From the NCBI RefSeq assembly GCF_004359215.1, contig NC_090621.1, positions 4,647,440 through 4,673,858 of the forward strand: a DNA stretch of 26,419 nucleotides. Reading direction: 5' to 3'. The notes under the pieces were generated by a model. The model ran no database searches and was not told the DNA's origin. It worked only from the letters and a program-made list of their open reading frames with translations. This document shows, one piece after another, positions 1-8,457 of the stretch. This DNA comes from Bremia lactucae. Its lineage: Eukaryota > Oomycota > Peronosporomycetes > Peronosporales > Peronosporaceae. Made by a program: the position numbers and the translations under genes. How positions within the stretch are numbered: the stretch's first letter is position 1; each line of letters begins with the position of its first letter.

Positions 1-208
1 TCTATCTTATCTTGTAACTCTCTTTGATTACTTCTACAGCTGATTAGTCTGCGGAATAAATAGACATAATGGCCTATACCTATTTATGGATAAGAATTCA
101 GGATATTACTATATAAAGTAATATCCTTCAAATATTATCTACCTTTTAGATAATATATTAATTAACAACCTTTAAGTGTTAATTTCATGTAACGATACAC
201 CCCGTTAC
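1..208 (-). mobile_element. LTR fragment of Ty3/gypsy-type element, cut by the window edge
   Basis: This stretch matches the outer part of the complete LTR at 5337-5789 in the same orientation, with many substitutions. Shared blocks include CAGCTGATTAGTCTGCGGAA, the TAATATATTAATTAACAACC stretch and the terminal CGATACACC..GTTACA. Read on the minus strand the LTR starts TGTAACGGGG at 208. The rest of the LTR and any internal part lie left of the window. No coding sequence is seen in it. Confidence 0.8.
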
Positions 209-434
209 AGTGCCACTGTGAACAGCACCCTTTCCTAAACCTAATTATTTTACTTAAAATGATATTTCCGCTACTTTATAATTTCCACTACTTTATAGGA
301 TTTGCCTGCTTCCGCATGGCAAATTGCTTTGGAGAGCAACGGCAAGATAATTCAACACAGGGGTTTAAACGCTATCTTGAACATTCGAGTCATCATTCGA
401 CAAATTGCATTGCTCTGATTCCTGTACGTCAAAA
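209..434 (+). promoter_or_regulatory. Glycerol kinase upstream region
   Basis: This is the gap of 226 bases between the LTR fragment and the glycerol kinase start codon, so the LTR lies very near the promoter. The only small pattern noted is a direct repeat of CTACTTTATA (272-281 and 289-298), AT-rich and about 140-160 bases upstream of the ATG. No clear initiator or core promoter was identified. An influence of the LTR on transcription is possible but is inference only. Confidence 0.35.
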
Positions 435-1955
435 ATGTATGTTGGCGCTATCGATCAGGGCACTACAAGCTCGCGCTTCATCGCTTTCGATCACGGCGGC
501 AACATTGTGGCTACACACCAGCTGGAGCACAAACAAATATATCAGCAGCCGGGTTGGTGCGAGCACGACGCCGACGAGATCACTCGCAATGTCGAGATGT
601 GCGTGCGCGAGGCGCTGGCTATGAGTAGTATCGATCCTTCGCAGTTGCAGGCAATAGGGATTACCAATCAGCGCGAGACAGCCCTAATTTGGGATCGCGC
701 CACTGGCAAGCCGCTCTACAATGCCATCGTCTGGCACGACACGCGCACATTAGACATTGTACATCGCCTTATAAAAGGCGAAAGGGAGCATTTTCCTGGC
801 ACAGGGGCTGACCGTTTTCGCGCTGTCACAGGATTACCCATTGCCACGTACTTTTCAGCCGTCAAGATCATGTGGCTCTTCGAGAATGTACCAGGTTTAC
901 GAGCCAAGGCCGAGGCTGGCAACGTTATGTTTGGTAACATCGATACTTGGCTCATTTGGAAGCTCAGTGGCGGCATCGATGGTGGCGTTCATGTGACCGA
1001 CGTAACTAACGCCTCGCGGACGAATCTCATGCGGTTGGATACGCTTCAGTGGGACGACGACATTATTAAGTGTTTAGACATCCCCAAGTCCATACTGCCA
1101 ATCATTCGCTCGAGTTCCGAGGTCTACGCAATAGGCCATAATGATAGTGTAATCCCTGGCATACCCATTTCGGGTGCACTGGGCGATCAGCAGGCGGCTC
1201 TATTCGGCCAGACTTGCTTTTTGCCTGGCGAGGCCAAGAATACGTATGGCACAGGCTGTTTTTTTATGATGAATACGGGTACAAAGCCCACGCCGTCAAC
1301 CAAAGGCCTTCTGACCACTATAGGCTATAAGATCGGTGACGAACCGGCCGTGTATGCCTTAGAAGGATCTATATCGTACGCCGGCTCTCTTGTGCAATGG
1401 CTACGCGATAATCTCAAGCTAATTAATAGCGCACCCGACGTCGAAAAGTACGCCATGCAGGTCAAAGACAATGGCGGAGTATACCTCGTTCCGGCGTTTT
1501 CAGGTCTATTCGCACCCCACTGGCGTGACGATGCTCGTGGTGTAATGGTGGGCCTTACGTCCTATGTCACTCGTGATCACATTTGCCGCGCTGCTCTAGA
1601 GGCCACGGCTTTTCAAACGCAAGAGGTTGTGGCGGCTGTGGAGGGCGATAGCGGTGTACACCTGACAAAACTCAAGGTTGATGGAGGAATGGTAGTAAAT
1701 CAGACGCTGATGCAATTTCAGTCGGATATCCTTAACGTGCCAGTAGTACGCCTCGCGATTGCCGAGAGTACCGCGTTGGGTGCCGCTTACGCCGCTGGTC
1801 TTGCAGTGGGCTTTTGGAAAACGATGGAGGAGTTGCGCGAAAATTGGCAAGTAAGTGCAACTTGGAATCCAGACATGAAAGCTGAAAAGCGCAGCTACTT
1901 GGTACATCGATGGAGCAAAGCTGTCGAGCGCACGCTCAACTGGGTAGAGGAATAG
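435..1955 (+). CDS. GK: Glycerol kinase (FGGY carbohydrate kinase family)
   Basis: Phosphorylates glycerol with ATP to glycerol 3-phosphate, feeding glycolysis and glycerolipid synthesis. The 506-residue single-exon protein has the usual family length. Visible motifs: N-terminal phosphate loop DQGTTSSR (residues 7-14), glycerol-binding NQRET (78-82), WHDTRT (100-105), FGGY signature region [10 protein letters not shown] (139-148), [14 protein letters not shown] (183-196), [13 protein letters not shown] with the presumed catalytic base Asp251, the ATP-binding KNTYGTG, and the second FGGY signature around [14 protein letters not shown]. The wording is closer to animal and fungal enzymes ([14 protein letters not shown]) than to bacterial ones. 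The start is the ATG at 435 with A at -3, directly before the conserved N-terminal strand; the frame is open upstream to a TTG at 405 but no earlier ATG exists. No frame damage is seen, so the gene looks functional despite retrotransposon sequence on both sides. Confidence 0.96.
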   Translation: MYVGAIDQGTTSSRFIAFDHGGNIVATHQLEHKQIYQQPGWCEHDADEITRNVEMCVREALAMSSIDPSQLQAIGITNQRETALIWDRATGKPLYNAIVWHDTRTLDIVHRLIKGEREHFPGTGADRFRAVTGLPIATYFSAVKIMWLFENVPGLRAKAEAGNVMFGNIDTWLIWKLSGGIDGGVHVTDVTNASRTNLMRLDTLQWDDDIIKCLDIPKSILPIIRSSSEVYAIGHNDSVIPGIPISGALGDQQAALFGQTCFLPGEAKNTYGTGCFFMMNTGTKPTPSTKGLLTTIGYKIGDEPAVYALEGSISYAGSLVQWLRDNLKLINSAPDVEKYAMQVKDNGGVYLVPAFSGLFAPHWRDDARGVMVGLTSYVTRDHICRAALEATAFQTQEVVAAVEGDSGVHLTKLKVDGGMVVNQTLMQFQSDILNVPVVRLAIAESTALGAAYAAGLAVGFWKTMEELRENWQVSATWNPDMKAEKRSYLVHRWSKAVERTLNWVEE

Positions 1956-2225
1956 TTGTGGGGCTCAATTTTTATAATGCTGTCCTGGCGTCCATAAAGA
2001 AGACGCTTTAAAGACCTAAAAAATGCGATATATATAATTCACAGGCTTTCACTTGGTTCATATCTTACATTTTCATGAGAGTGTGGCAAATTCATTTTTT
2101 CGCGCTACACGTAAATACTACTTTAGTCAATCCAAAAGCTCTATGATCGGGCACCTTAAATGTCGCACTCTCGCACACAAGATTTACCAAGTAATTGTGC
2201 AATAAATCATGTATAGAATCTCTTC
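1956..2225 (+). other. Glycerol kinase 3' flank with candidate poly(A) signal
   Basis: Non-coding, AT-rich sequence between the glycerol kinase stop and the next LTR remnant. An AATAAA hexamer lies at 2201-2206, about 245 bases after the stop, and could be the polyadenylation signal. No open frame of note. Confidence 0.35.
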
Positions 2226-2293
2226 TGTAACGGGCTAAAGTTGCCCTAAGTTACACAATACTCGCTGAGTACACTTTGTGAACTTCAGGGGAT
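2226..2293 (+). mobile_element. Truncated end of a second LTR family
   Basis: Begins TGTAACGGGCTAAAG and keeps a diverged match of about 50 bases to the reverse complement of the LTR end at 19974 (TGTAACGGGCTAAAGG, then TTACACAA and a TATACTTT-like stretch). It is cut off by the next LTR, which starts at 2294. The 5' terminus is typical of LTR retrotransposons (TG). Only the start of this LTR is left. Confidence 0.55.
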
Positions 2294-2440
2294 TGTAACG
2301 GTGGTGTATCATTACATGAAATTAATACTTAAAGGTTGTAAATTGATAAATTATCTCAAAGGTCGATAATATTTGAAGAATATTACTTTACATAGTAATA
2401 CTCGGAGAGCTTATCCATTGGTAGATATAGAGTCAATTTT
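2294..2440 (+). mobile_element. Truncated LTR, left arm of inverted retrotransposon pair
   Basis: Reads TGTAACGG then GTGTATCATTACATGAAATTAA and a diverged version of the first about 145 bases of the LTR at 5337-5789, in the opposite orientation to that copy. The remainder of the LTR, the primer binding site and the gag start are missing: from about 2441 to 2517 the sequence is unalignable AT-rich filler with a run of T and A, and homology resumes inside gag. Confidence 0.7.
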
Positions 2441-2517
2441 TTTTAAAAAAGGAATTATTAAGTGAAGGTCAAAGACCGGCCATTAGTGTAGGATTATTTG
2501 TAAGTCGTTGGTTCTGC

Positions 2518-3682
2518 AGCTCATCAGTCAAATTTGGCAGGTCATGCCGAAACTTGGGCGCTAGGCCGTAAGTTGCGCGACCCATATGTCTTTGGGTCGC
2601 TAGAGGCTTTAAAAACCCAGCTCAAACAGACTTTGAACCGCTAGGGCTGAGTTCAGAGCTCGATCAGAGCTTCTGAAACTCAAGCAAGGCAAGCTTGATG
2701 TTCACGCTTATGCCCAGCACATACCACTCTTCGCGAGTTGTATCACGAACAACCCAGTTCATGAACACACGTTGATTACGGTGTTCATGAAAGGTCTATG
2801 GATAATCTCGTAAAGACCCACCTGGTTCCGCTTGGAACTGAATACGCTTGAAGAAGCAACATCCTTTATGGAACGGAAGGACTTAAGCTTGAGACAGGCT
2901 CAAGCTAGTTCGTCATCACTTCATCCTCCAAGACGACACGAACTGGGAGTTTCAGAACCCATGGACCTCTCTTATGTCGAAAGCGAGAAACCTCGCTTTT
3001 CGAACAACAAGCGATTGCAGAAATGCAATCGCTGTCAAAACTTAAGACACTACGCTCATGAGTGTAGTGCTCCACACCCAGTACCGAGAGGTACTGAATG
3101 TAATTATGGACCGAATGCCAAAAAGGGCAACGGTCGCGAATCCGACGTTGTTGTGAAATCGCAACAGCGAGGCGGACCGCCAAAAATGGACGGGGCCAGT
3201 AGGGGCGCAACGCCCTACTCATCCAGCAACCTCAAGATAATTTGCAAATCTCTTGACTAAAGTTGCTCCAGACACAATCATTATGTGTCTCTGCACCTGG
3301 TGATGAGAAATTCCCTCATCAACTTGAAATTAAAAGTGACAAATGATTTGTCACTTAGAGCCCTAGTGGACTGTGGGGCGTCGAATAACTTTATTCGTCG
3401 CCAGTCGCTAGAGGGTCGTAGGCTCAAATATGTCGAGCGCTACATCCCTCCAACGAGGATGACGGTCCGTCTAGCGACAGGCGCATCAATAACAGCAACA
3501 AAACGCGTAGTGAAATTTCGCTATACGTTAAAAGATTTAGAGTACGATGATGATTTCATCGTACTGGAATTGGATGACAAATTTGTTGTCATCCTAGGTT
3601 TACCTTAGCTCAGAAAATATGAGCCAAGGATCAGCTGGCAGCATCGATTCATAAAGATGCCTGCCACCTGTTCATCAGGTGG
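2518..3682 (+). pseudogene. Broken gag-protease of Ty3/gypsy-type retrotransposon (left arm)
   Basis: Decayed copy of the gag and protease segment of an LTR retrotransposon. Gag homology starts near 2520 (SNLAG-like region) and is broken near 2640, where bases are missing relative to the right-arm copy. From 2832 a frame carries the Ser-rich PPRRHELG and EPMDLSYVESEKPRFSNNKR linker and a CCHC zinc knuckle CNRCQNLRHYAHEC (spacing C-x2-C-x4-H-x4-C). After a stop near 3258 another frame (3285-3608) holds a retropepsin-type segment with ALVDCGASNNFIRRQSLEG and the trailing FVVILGLP, which would be followed by Trp-Leu in an intact copy but here meets TAG. The copy ends at the palindrome centred between 3682 and 3683. 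Not expected to give functional protein. Confidence 0.85.
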
Positions 3683-3695
3683 CCATCTGATGAAC
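3670..3695. repeat. Palindrome at the junction of two inverted retrotransposon copies
   Basis: A 26-base inverted repeat with 13-base arms and no loop, one mismatched pair (G3679 against T3686), centre GG|CC at 3682/3683. It runs from GTTCATCAGG to CTGATGAAC. The same palindrome exists, perfect, inside the uninterrupted element copy at 25297-25322 and, with two mismatched pairs, at 22643-22668, so it is a native part of the element. To its left the sequence reads as the plus-strand copy and to its right as the minus-strand copy; flanking homology continues the inverted repeat outward for over 1 kb with scattered mismatches. Confidence 0.9.
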
Positions 3696-5193
3696 AAGTG
3701 GCAGGCATCTTTACGGGTCGATGCTGCCAGCTGATCTTTAGCTCATATTTCTGAGCGAAGGTAAACCTAGGGTGACAACAAATTTGTCATCTAAAATCCA
3801 GCACCGTGCAATCATCATCGTACTCTAAAATCTTTTAACGTGTAGTGAAATTTCACTACGCGTTCATTGCTGTTATCGATGCGCCTGTCGCTAGAGGGAC
3901 CGTCATCCTCATTGGAGGGATGTCGCGCTCAACATATTTGAGCCTACGACCCTCTAGCGACTGGCGACGAAAAAAGTTATTACGCCCCACAGTCCACAAA
4001 GGGCTCTAAGTGACAAATCATTTGTCACTTTTAATTTCAAGGTGATGAGGGATACCTCATCACCAGGTGCAGAGACACATCATGATTGTGTGTCTGGAGC
4101 AACTTTTGTCAAGAGATTTGCAAATTCTCTTGAGGTTGCTGGATCAGTAGGGCGTTGCGCCCCTACTGACCCCGTCCATTTTTTGGCGGTCCGCCTCGCT
4201 GTTGCGATTTCGCAACAACGTCGGATCCGCGACCGTTGCCCTTTTTGGCATACGATCCAAAATTACGTTCAGTACCTTTTGGTGCTGGACGTGGGGCACT
4301 ACACTCATGAGCGTAATGTCCCAATTTTTGGCAGCGATGGCATTTCTGCGATCGCTTATTATTCGAAAAGCGAGGTTTCTCGCTTTCGACATAGGAAAGG
4401 TCCATGGGTTCTGGACCTCCTAGTTCGTGTCGTCTAGGTGGACGATATGATGACGAACTTGCTTGAGCCTGTCTCAAGCTAAAGTCCTCCTGTTCCGCTA
4501 CGGATATTGCTTCTTCAAGCGTATCCAGTTCCAAGCGGAACAGGTGGGTCTTTACGGGACCATCCGTAAGACCTTGCATGAACACCGTAATCAACGTGTG
4601 TTCATGGACTGGGTTATTGGTAATACAACTCGCTAAGAGTCGTATGTGCTGGGCATATGCGTGCACATCACGCTTGCCTTGCTTAAGTTTCAGAAGCTCT
4701 GAACGAGCTCTGAACTCAGCCCTTGGTGGCTCAAACGTCTGTTTGAGTCGGGTTTTAAAAACCTCTAGCTCCCAAAGACATATGGGTCGCACAACTTAAG
4801 GCCCAATGCCCAAGTTTTGGCACGACCTGCCAAATTTGATTGAGCGAATGCGACTTGCATTTGATCGTCGACGATGTGACGTGCCCCTATGGCATCGTCC
4901 AACTCGACAAACCATCTCAGGAGGGAGTCTTCTTCGACTCCCCTACACTTAGAGATATCAATCTTTAAGGTTTCGGGACGACGCGTATGCGTCATCCCAG
5001 GTACAGGGGTCTGTACCTGTTGTAACCTCAACAGTTCTGCCTGTTGAGAGCTTTGCTAATTCAGCAAGACTACTTTTTCCTTCATCTCGTCAAGTTCATG
5101 TTGTATGAACTTGGCGATGGCTGAATGGAGGGCATCTCTGTCCAAATTGGACAGCATTTCCAAGATTGCATCGTTTCCTACGGTCGAACTCAT
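3683..5193 (-). pseudogene. Broken gag-protease of Ty3/gypsy-type retrotransposon (right arm)
   Basis: Minus-strand copy of gag and protease. Gag starts at the ATG at 5193 (MSSTVG...), is interrupted by an in-frame TAG at 5058-5056 (codon 46) and again near 4767, where one base fewer than in the copy at 26396 turns the frame into a stop. Downstream, the frame from 4792 to 4163 contains the retrotransposon gag core (RLKQTFEPPRAEFRARSELL, then LKQGKRDVHAYAQHIRLLAS) and a complete zinc knuckle CHRCQKLGHYAHEC. Protease homology follows toward 3683 with frame damage. The segment 3683-4769 is nearly identical to 25310-26396. Gag would package element RNA and protease would cut the polyprotein, but this copy cannot make an intact product. 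Confidence 0.88.
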
Positions 5194-5336
5194 TTGTTCG
5201 ACCGCACTCCTTTCGATGTCACTTAGAAAGGAGTAGCTTTAACGCGAAACGTGATGCGTATTCCAACTATCATCTAACATGGACATGTTAGATGAAGAAA
5301 ATGTGGTCCTTGGACGGACTACAAAGTGCTACCAGG
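5194..5336 (-). other. Retrotransposon 5' leader with primer binding site
   Basis: Lies between LTR and gag on the minus strand. The reverse strand reads, directly after the LTR end, CC then TGGTAGCAC (plus-strand 5326-5334), a plausible primer binding site starting with the TGG that pairs with a tRNA CCA end; the same CC + TGGTAGCAC follows the LTR of the copy at 20945-20955. An initiator-methionine tRNA is the usual primer for such sites, but the tRNA itself was not checked. The leader also contains strong short hairpins, for example CTAACATG..CATGTTAG at 5274-5291. Confidence 0.6.
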
Positions 5337-5789
5337 TGTAAAGGGACACGGCGACTTGTACTGCTTCAGTTCAAGTCCACTTCGCACTGCTACAGTTGCG
5401 AGTGGTGCCTTACGTCGCTTCACGTACACTAGTACGTGTAGAGGAAGACTTCTCTTTAAGACAACTAACTTAAAGAGGTTTAAATGAAACTGTATTAATA
5501 CAATTAAGTATCTCTTCTATCTATCTTGTAAATGCTAACTTAATTATAAACTAATACTAAACGTGCAATTGAATTCTTTTCTTATCTTGTCTGTATCTCT
5601 CTTTTGTTTACATCTACAGCTGATTAGTCTGCGGAATTAATAGATATAATTGTCTATACCAATTTATGGATAAGAAATTTGAACATTACTATTTAAAGTA
5701 ATATCCTCCAAAGATTATCTACCTTTTCGATAATATATTAATTAACAACCTTTAAGTGTTAATTTCATGTAACGATACACCCTGTTACA
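5337..5789 (-). mobile_element. Complete LTR of the right-arm retrotransposon
   Basis: About 453 bases, read on the minus strand from TGTAACAGGGTG (5789) to CCCTTTACA (5337), so it has the TG...CA ends of LTR elements, and is followed inward by the primer binding site. The outer part is shared with the fragments at 1-208 and 2294-2440. It includes AT-rich stretches that could act as promoter and polyadenylation region in the element. No target-site duplication could be assigned because the element is joined to an inverted partner on its other side. Confidence 0.8.
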
Positions 5790-6200
5790 TGGACAATGTA
5801 CTCCACTTCGCTTAGCGAAAAACACTTAATGTCTGTCCACCAACTCCAAGGTCCAACTTCACGTTTGGTCGTGGGGCCTGACCCGTCGACCTAAATTCAC
5901 CTGTATACAAATTACGAGTTCGTAACACTTGGCCCTGACCCCTGACGACGCTCTTTATCCATAGAATTCAAACGTAAAGAAATCCTAGCCAGCTCTGCCG
6001 CAATGTCGCTGCCCGGTTAGGGTTCCACACTTGGCACTCCCCTTTCGCGAGCGCCCAAGTACTCTTCCTCAGTGGCGCCCCTTCGCGTGCTGCCACATGC
6101 GCTTCTTCCCCATACGCATTCCCTGCGTAATTAGGTGTTGCGCCCCTAAGCACTTCCTCATCCGCCACTGGGCTCATAACCTTCTAATAAAAAGCAAGAA
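5790..6200 (-). mobile_element. Unclassified repeat-like fragment with short open frame
   Basis: A 69-codon minus-strand frame (6177-5968, starting MSPVADEEVLRGATPNYAG) sits here. It is not recognised as a known domain. The DNA has the same short-hairpin texture as the retrotransposon copies, for example TTCGCT-T-AGCGAA near 5814-5826 and ACGCA..TGCGT near 6114-6128, and it abuts an LTR, so I read it as a remnant of a related element. A host gene cannot be excluded, but the frame is short and has no visible motif. Confidence 0.35.
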
Positions 6201-6757
6201 AGGTCTCCAAAGAAGTGTTTTCAAAGATTAAGTTTATAAACAACACTATTTGTGTCATACCTCCTACCACCCTGATTTGCAGTTGCTCGTTGCTCCTGCG
6301 AAATGGTATGCTCACACCTTCCGTCTTTTCTGTCACCTGCAACACACCAAAATATACAAATGAAAGACAATTCTGGAGAACGGCAGTTGTTTTCTTGATG
6401 GCTTGGGACCTGGCGGTATTTCAATCTGTGAAATACCATTTTCCAACAGTGTTCACCGTCGCGAACTCGTGGACGGCGCAACAAACCCAATTGCGCTGAG
6501 GACAGGGGTCTTATAGGCTGTTTGCTCTTACTGTACCTGTTCATCGCCGCAATTCCAGTGACTCCAGCGACTCATTTGCTTTGCAAGTATAAAAAAATCA
6601 ATTTTATATTGTTGTACTACAAAAGAGAGTTTGACTCTGGAGGAAACTTGAGTAGCCCCGCTGGGCAGTAAAAACTCCAAAAACCTCTTGAAAAGGCCTA
6701 TACGCTTATTTTAAGATGACTGGCTCGTTAGAGGTGGGTTCGTTAAGGGTATTGATA
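6201..6757. other. Non-coding stretch, nothing recognised
   Basis: Contains overlapping short open frames on both strands (around 6215-6544) with no recognisable domain or motif and no supporting splice pattern. The 6560-6750 part is AT-rich. I see no RNA gene or promoter that I can support. Confidence 0.4.
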
Positions 6758-6994
6758 CCCCACAGCTAAAATTGATATCCCCACAACTATTTCTCAAAAT
6801 GTTTTTTATTTTGAATTTCATAAACCGCTCCTACTTAAATTGTTACTCCCACAACTTTTTTAAAAAAATGCTTTTAAATTCGCAAACTAAAGTTGTTAGT
6901 CCCACAACTTCTGTAAAGATATTAATTGCTATAAACACAACGCCGAAAACATGACGTTACATCAAAAACTCGATGAAGGAAAACTGGATCTGAA

Positions 6995-7300
6995 CTAGCC
7001 AAAAGTCTCGTTCCTCACTAATGCAATTGCATTAACCCAAGGTAACTTTACACCAAGATGCAGCTGAGCCATTTGCCAGTGGTTACTATTGACTTGCAAG
7101 AGTACCTTTCCTTTCGCTACTGTGGTGTATGGATTGAAAGAAGTTTCGGATCCATCTTCAGTCAAAATAAACACTGACCTTGAATAGCAGGTAGCTGCAA
7201 GAACAGCACATGCAGGAGAACCAAACCAGCTGGTTACAGGTATCGGTCCATTGCAGCAGGTGAGCAATTGCATGATAACCACATTTCGTATGTTCCTCAT
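6995..7300 (-). CDS. Hypothetical 101-codon frame inside the inverted-repeat element
   Basis: Starts at an ATG (7300-7298, MRNIRNVVIMQLL) and ends at 6995. It contains LLQVNSNHWQMAQLHLG followed by LPWVNAIALVRN. The NHW within a hydrophobic strand pattern is reminiscent of the histidine region of papain-fold proteases of the OTU or Ulp1 kind, which do occur in transposons, but no catalytic Cys or Asp partner can be placed, so this is only a hint. It could be the remnant 3' end of a larger transposon gene. Located between the terminal inverted repeats, which suggests it travels with the element. Confidence 0.3.
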   Translation of the reverse strand: MRNIRNVVIMQLLTCCNGPIPVTSWFGSPACAVLAATCYSRSVFILTEDGSETSFNPYTTVAKGKVLLQVNSNHWQMAQLHLGVKLPWVNAIALVRNETFG

Positions 7301-7556
7301 AAGTCACTATGTTGTATCGCAGATTTTCTTAAAGCTTATGCGTAGCCATCAATGAATGCAAACTCTTGTGCATCTTTGAAGAGCTCTTCAAATGTGTTAT
7401 AGGTTTGGTGTACTGGTGCTAAAATGTTGTAAAGGGCAAGTGTCTTTGTCAAGTTTTGATGTAAGCATTGAATGAATGGAAACTGTATAAAGGAGCTGAA
7501 CAAGCATCCTTCATATAGATAAAGAATACTGTGGACATTGTGGCATCAATCTACAG

Positions 7557-7674
7557 TCGAAACATAGTATGTACTAGCCAATCAAAGCCGAAATATAATA
7601 GTAATAGCCACTGCTAGTTGAAATATAATATATATTAGCCAATCACAGGTGACACATAATGTCTATTGGCGATT
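7557..7674. repeat. Degenerate tandem repeat, about four units of 25-32 bases
   Basis: Units begin with a (T)CGAAAYATA- or TGAMAYATAAT-like core and end with AGCCAATCA or a variant: TCGAAACATAGTATG..., CGAAATATAATAG..., TGAAATATAATATA..., TGACACATAATG.... It lies inside the inverted-repeat element near its right arm. Confidence 0.5.
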
Positions 7675-7859
7675 CGGCATTTTGGATTGAACTTGCAATT
7701 AAAATCATTACAGAAGTTGTGGAAATAACCATTTTAATTGCGAGTTTAAAATTATTATTTTTCTAAAAAAATAGTTGTGAGAGTAACAATTTAAGTCATT
7801 TAAATTTAAATAAATATTAATTAAAAATAGCTGTGGGAATATCAATTTTAGTTGTGGGG

Positions 7860-8457
7860 ACCGTTCTTTTACCATAAAGTCAAAGCCTTGGTGTTATTGA
7901 TTAGCCAAACTATCCAATCATCTGAAGAAATCGTCGGCAAATACAATAAATCTCAAAATGTGTCTTGATTCCTTTGCGATGTAGATTCCTTCTTCAAGAG
8001 GTCCTTGCACGCCGATATATTAGTCCCATCTTCACGTGTGCCTGAATTCTAGTGCCTTGTTGGTCACACTTTACTCGGATTTGCTGAAGCTACCCGTTGC
8101 TGCCTACCTCTACCAATGCTTGGCTCTTTTTAGTCTCGTCCCGTTATAATTTTAAATCATGGCCACCTTTTCGCCTTAGGCGGCAGATAATTCACGTGAG
8201 GCCTCTATAGTTACATACCCCTGCCCTAACATTTTCAACCAACAAGTAGTATTTATTCACAGGAACATTTGCAGAGACTCATGAGCAACCACGGTAACCC
8301 CCCCCCGTACTGAACGTGTCTTTTTTTGAATAATACTTTCCGTTACTAGCGCCATGGATGCCGTCGTAACGACACTTTATCAGTATTACATCAACTTTTT
8401 CTCAGTGCCTCGCAGTGAAGCAGCCTCTGCATCTCGCCTGTCGCAATATCTAATCTT
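7860..8457 (+). promoter_or_regulatory. Upstream region of the RME-8-like/cytochrome b5 gene
   Basis: About 600 bases without a supported gene. A C8 run lies near 8299-8306 and an ATG at 8354 opens a 61-codon frame that overlaps the true start in another frame; it could act as an upstream open frame but has no protein features. No core promoter element was identified with confidence. Confidence 0.3.

Larger units (their letters stand above)
6758..7859. mobile_element. DNA element with long terminal inverted repeats (MITE-like or small transposon)
   Basis: The ends CCCCACAGCTAAAATTGATA (6758) and, on the reverse strand from 7859, CCCCACAACTAAAATTGATA start two diverged inverted repeats of about 165-173 bases (6758-6930 and 7695-7859). 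Each arm carries repeated CCCACA(A/G)CT motifs at similar spacing (left arm near 6759, 6779, 6850 and 6901). Total length is about 1.1 kb. The interior holds a 101-codon minus-strand frame and a degenerate tandem repeat. No clear target-site duplication: flanks read GGGTATTGATA on the left and ACCGTTCTTT on the right. Superfamily not assigned; the reading as a non-autonomous DNA transposon is inference from the repeats. Confidence 0.7.

Noticed and set aside
405..434. Ten extra codons upstream of the glycerol kinase ATG
   Set aside because: The extension begins with TTG; a eukaryotic gene should start at the ATG at 435, which directly precedes the conserved N terminus.
259..624. 121-codon plus-strand frame overlapping the start of glycerol kinase
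   Set aside because: Shadow of the glycerol kinase in another frame; no domain, and the true gene has full family motifs.
2905..3222. 105-codon minus-strand frame opposite the left-arm gag
   Set aside because: Mirror of the gag zinc-knuckle region; open frames on both strands follow from the palindromic texture of the element.
4042..4437. 131-codon plus-strand frame, repeated identically at 25669-26064
   Set aside because: It is antisense to the gag zinc-knuckle region; its identity in both places reflects the duplicated element tract, not protein conservation.
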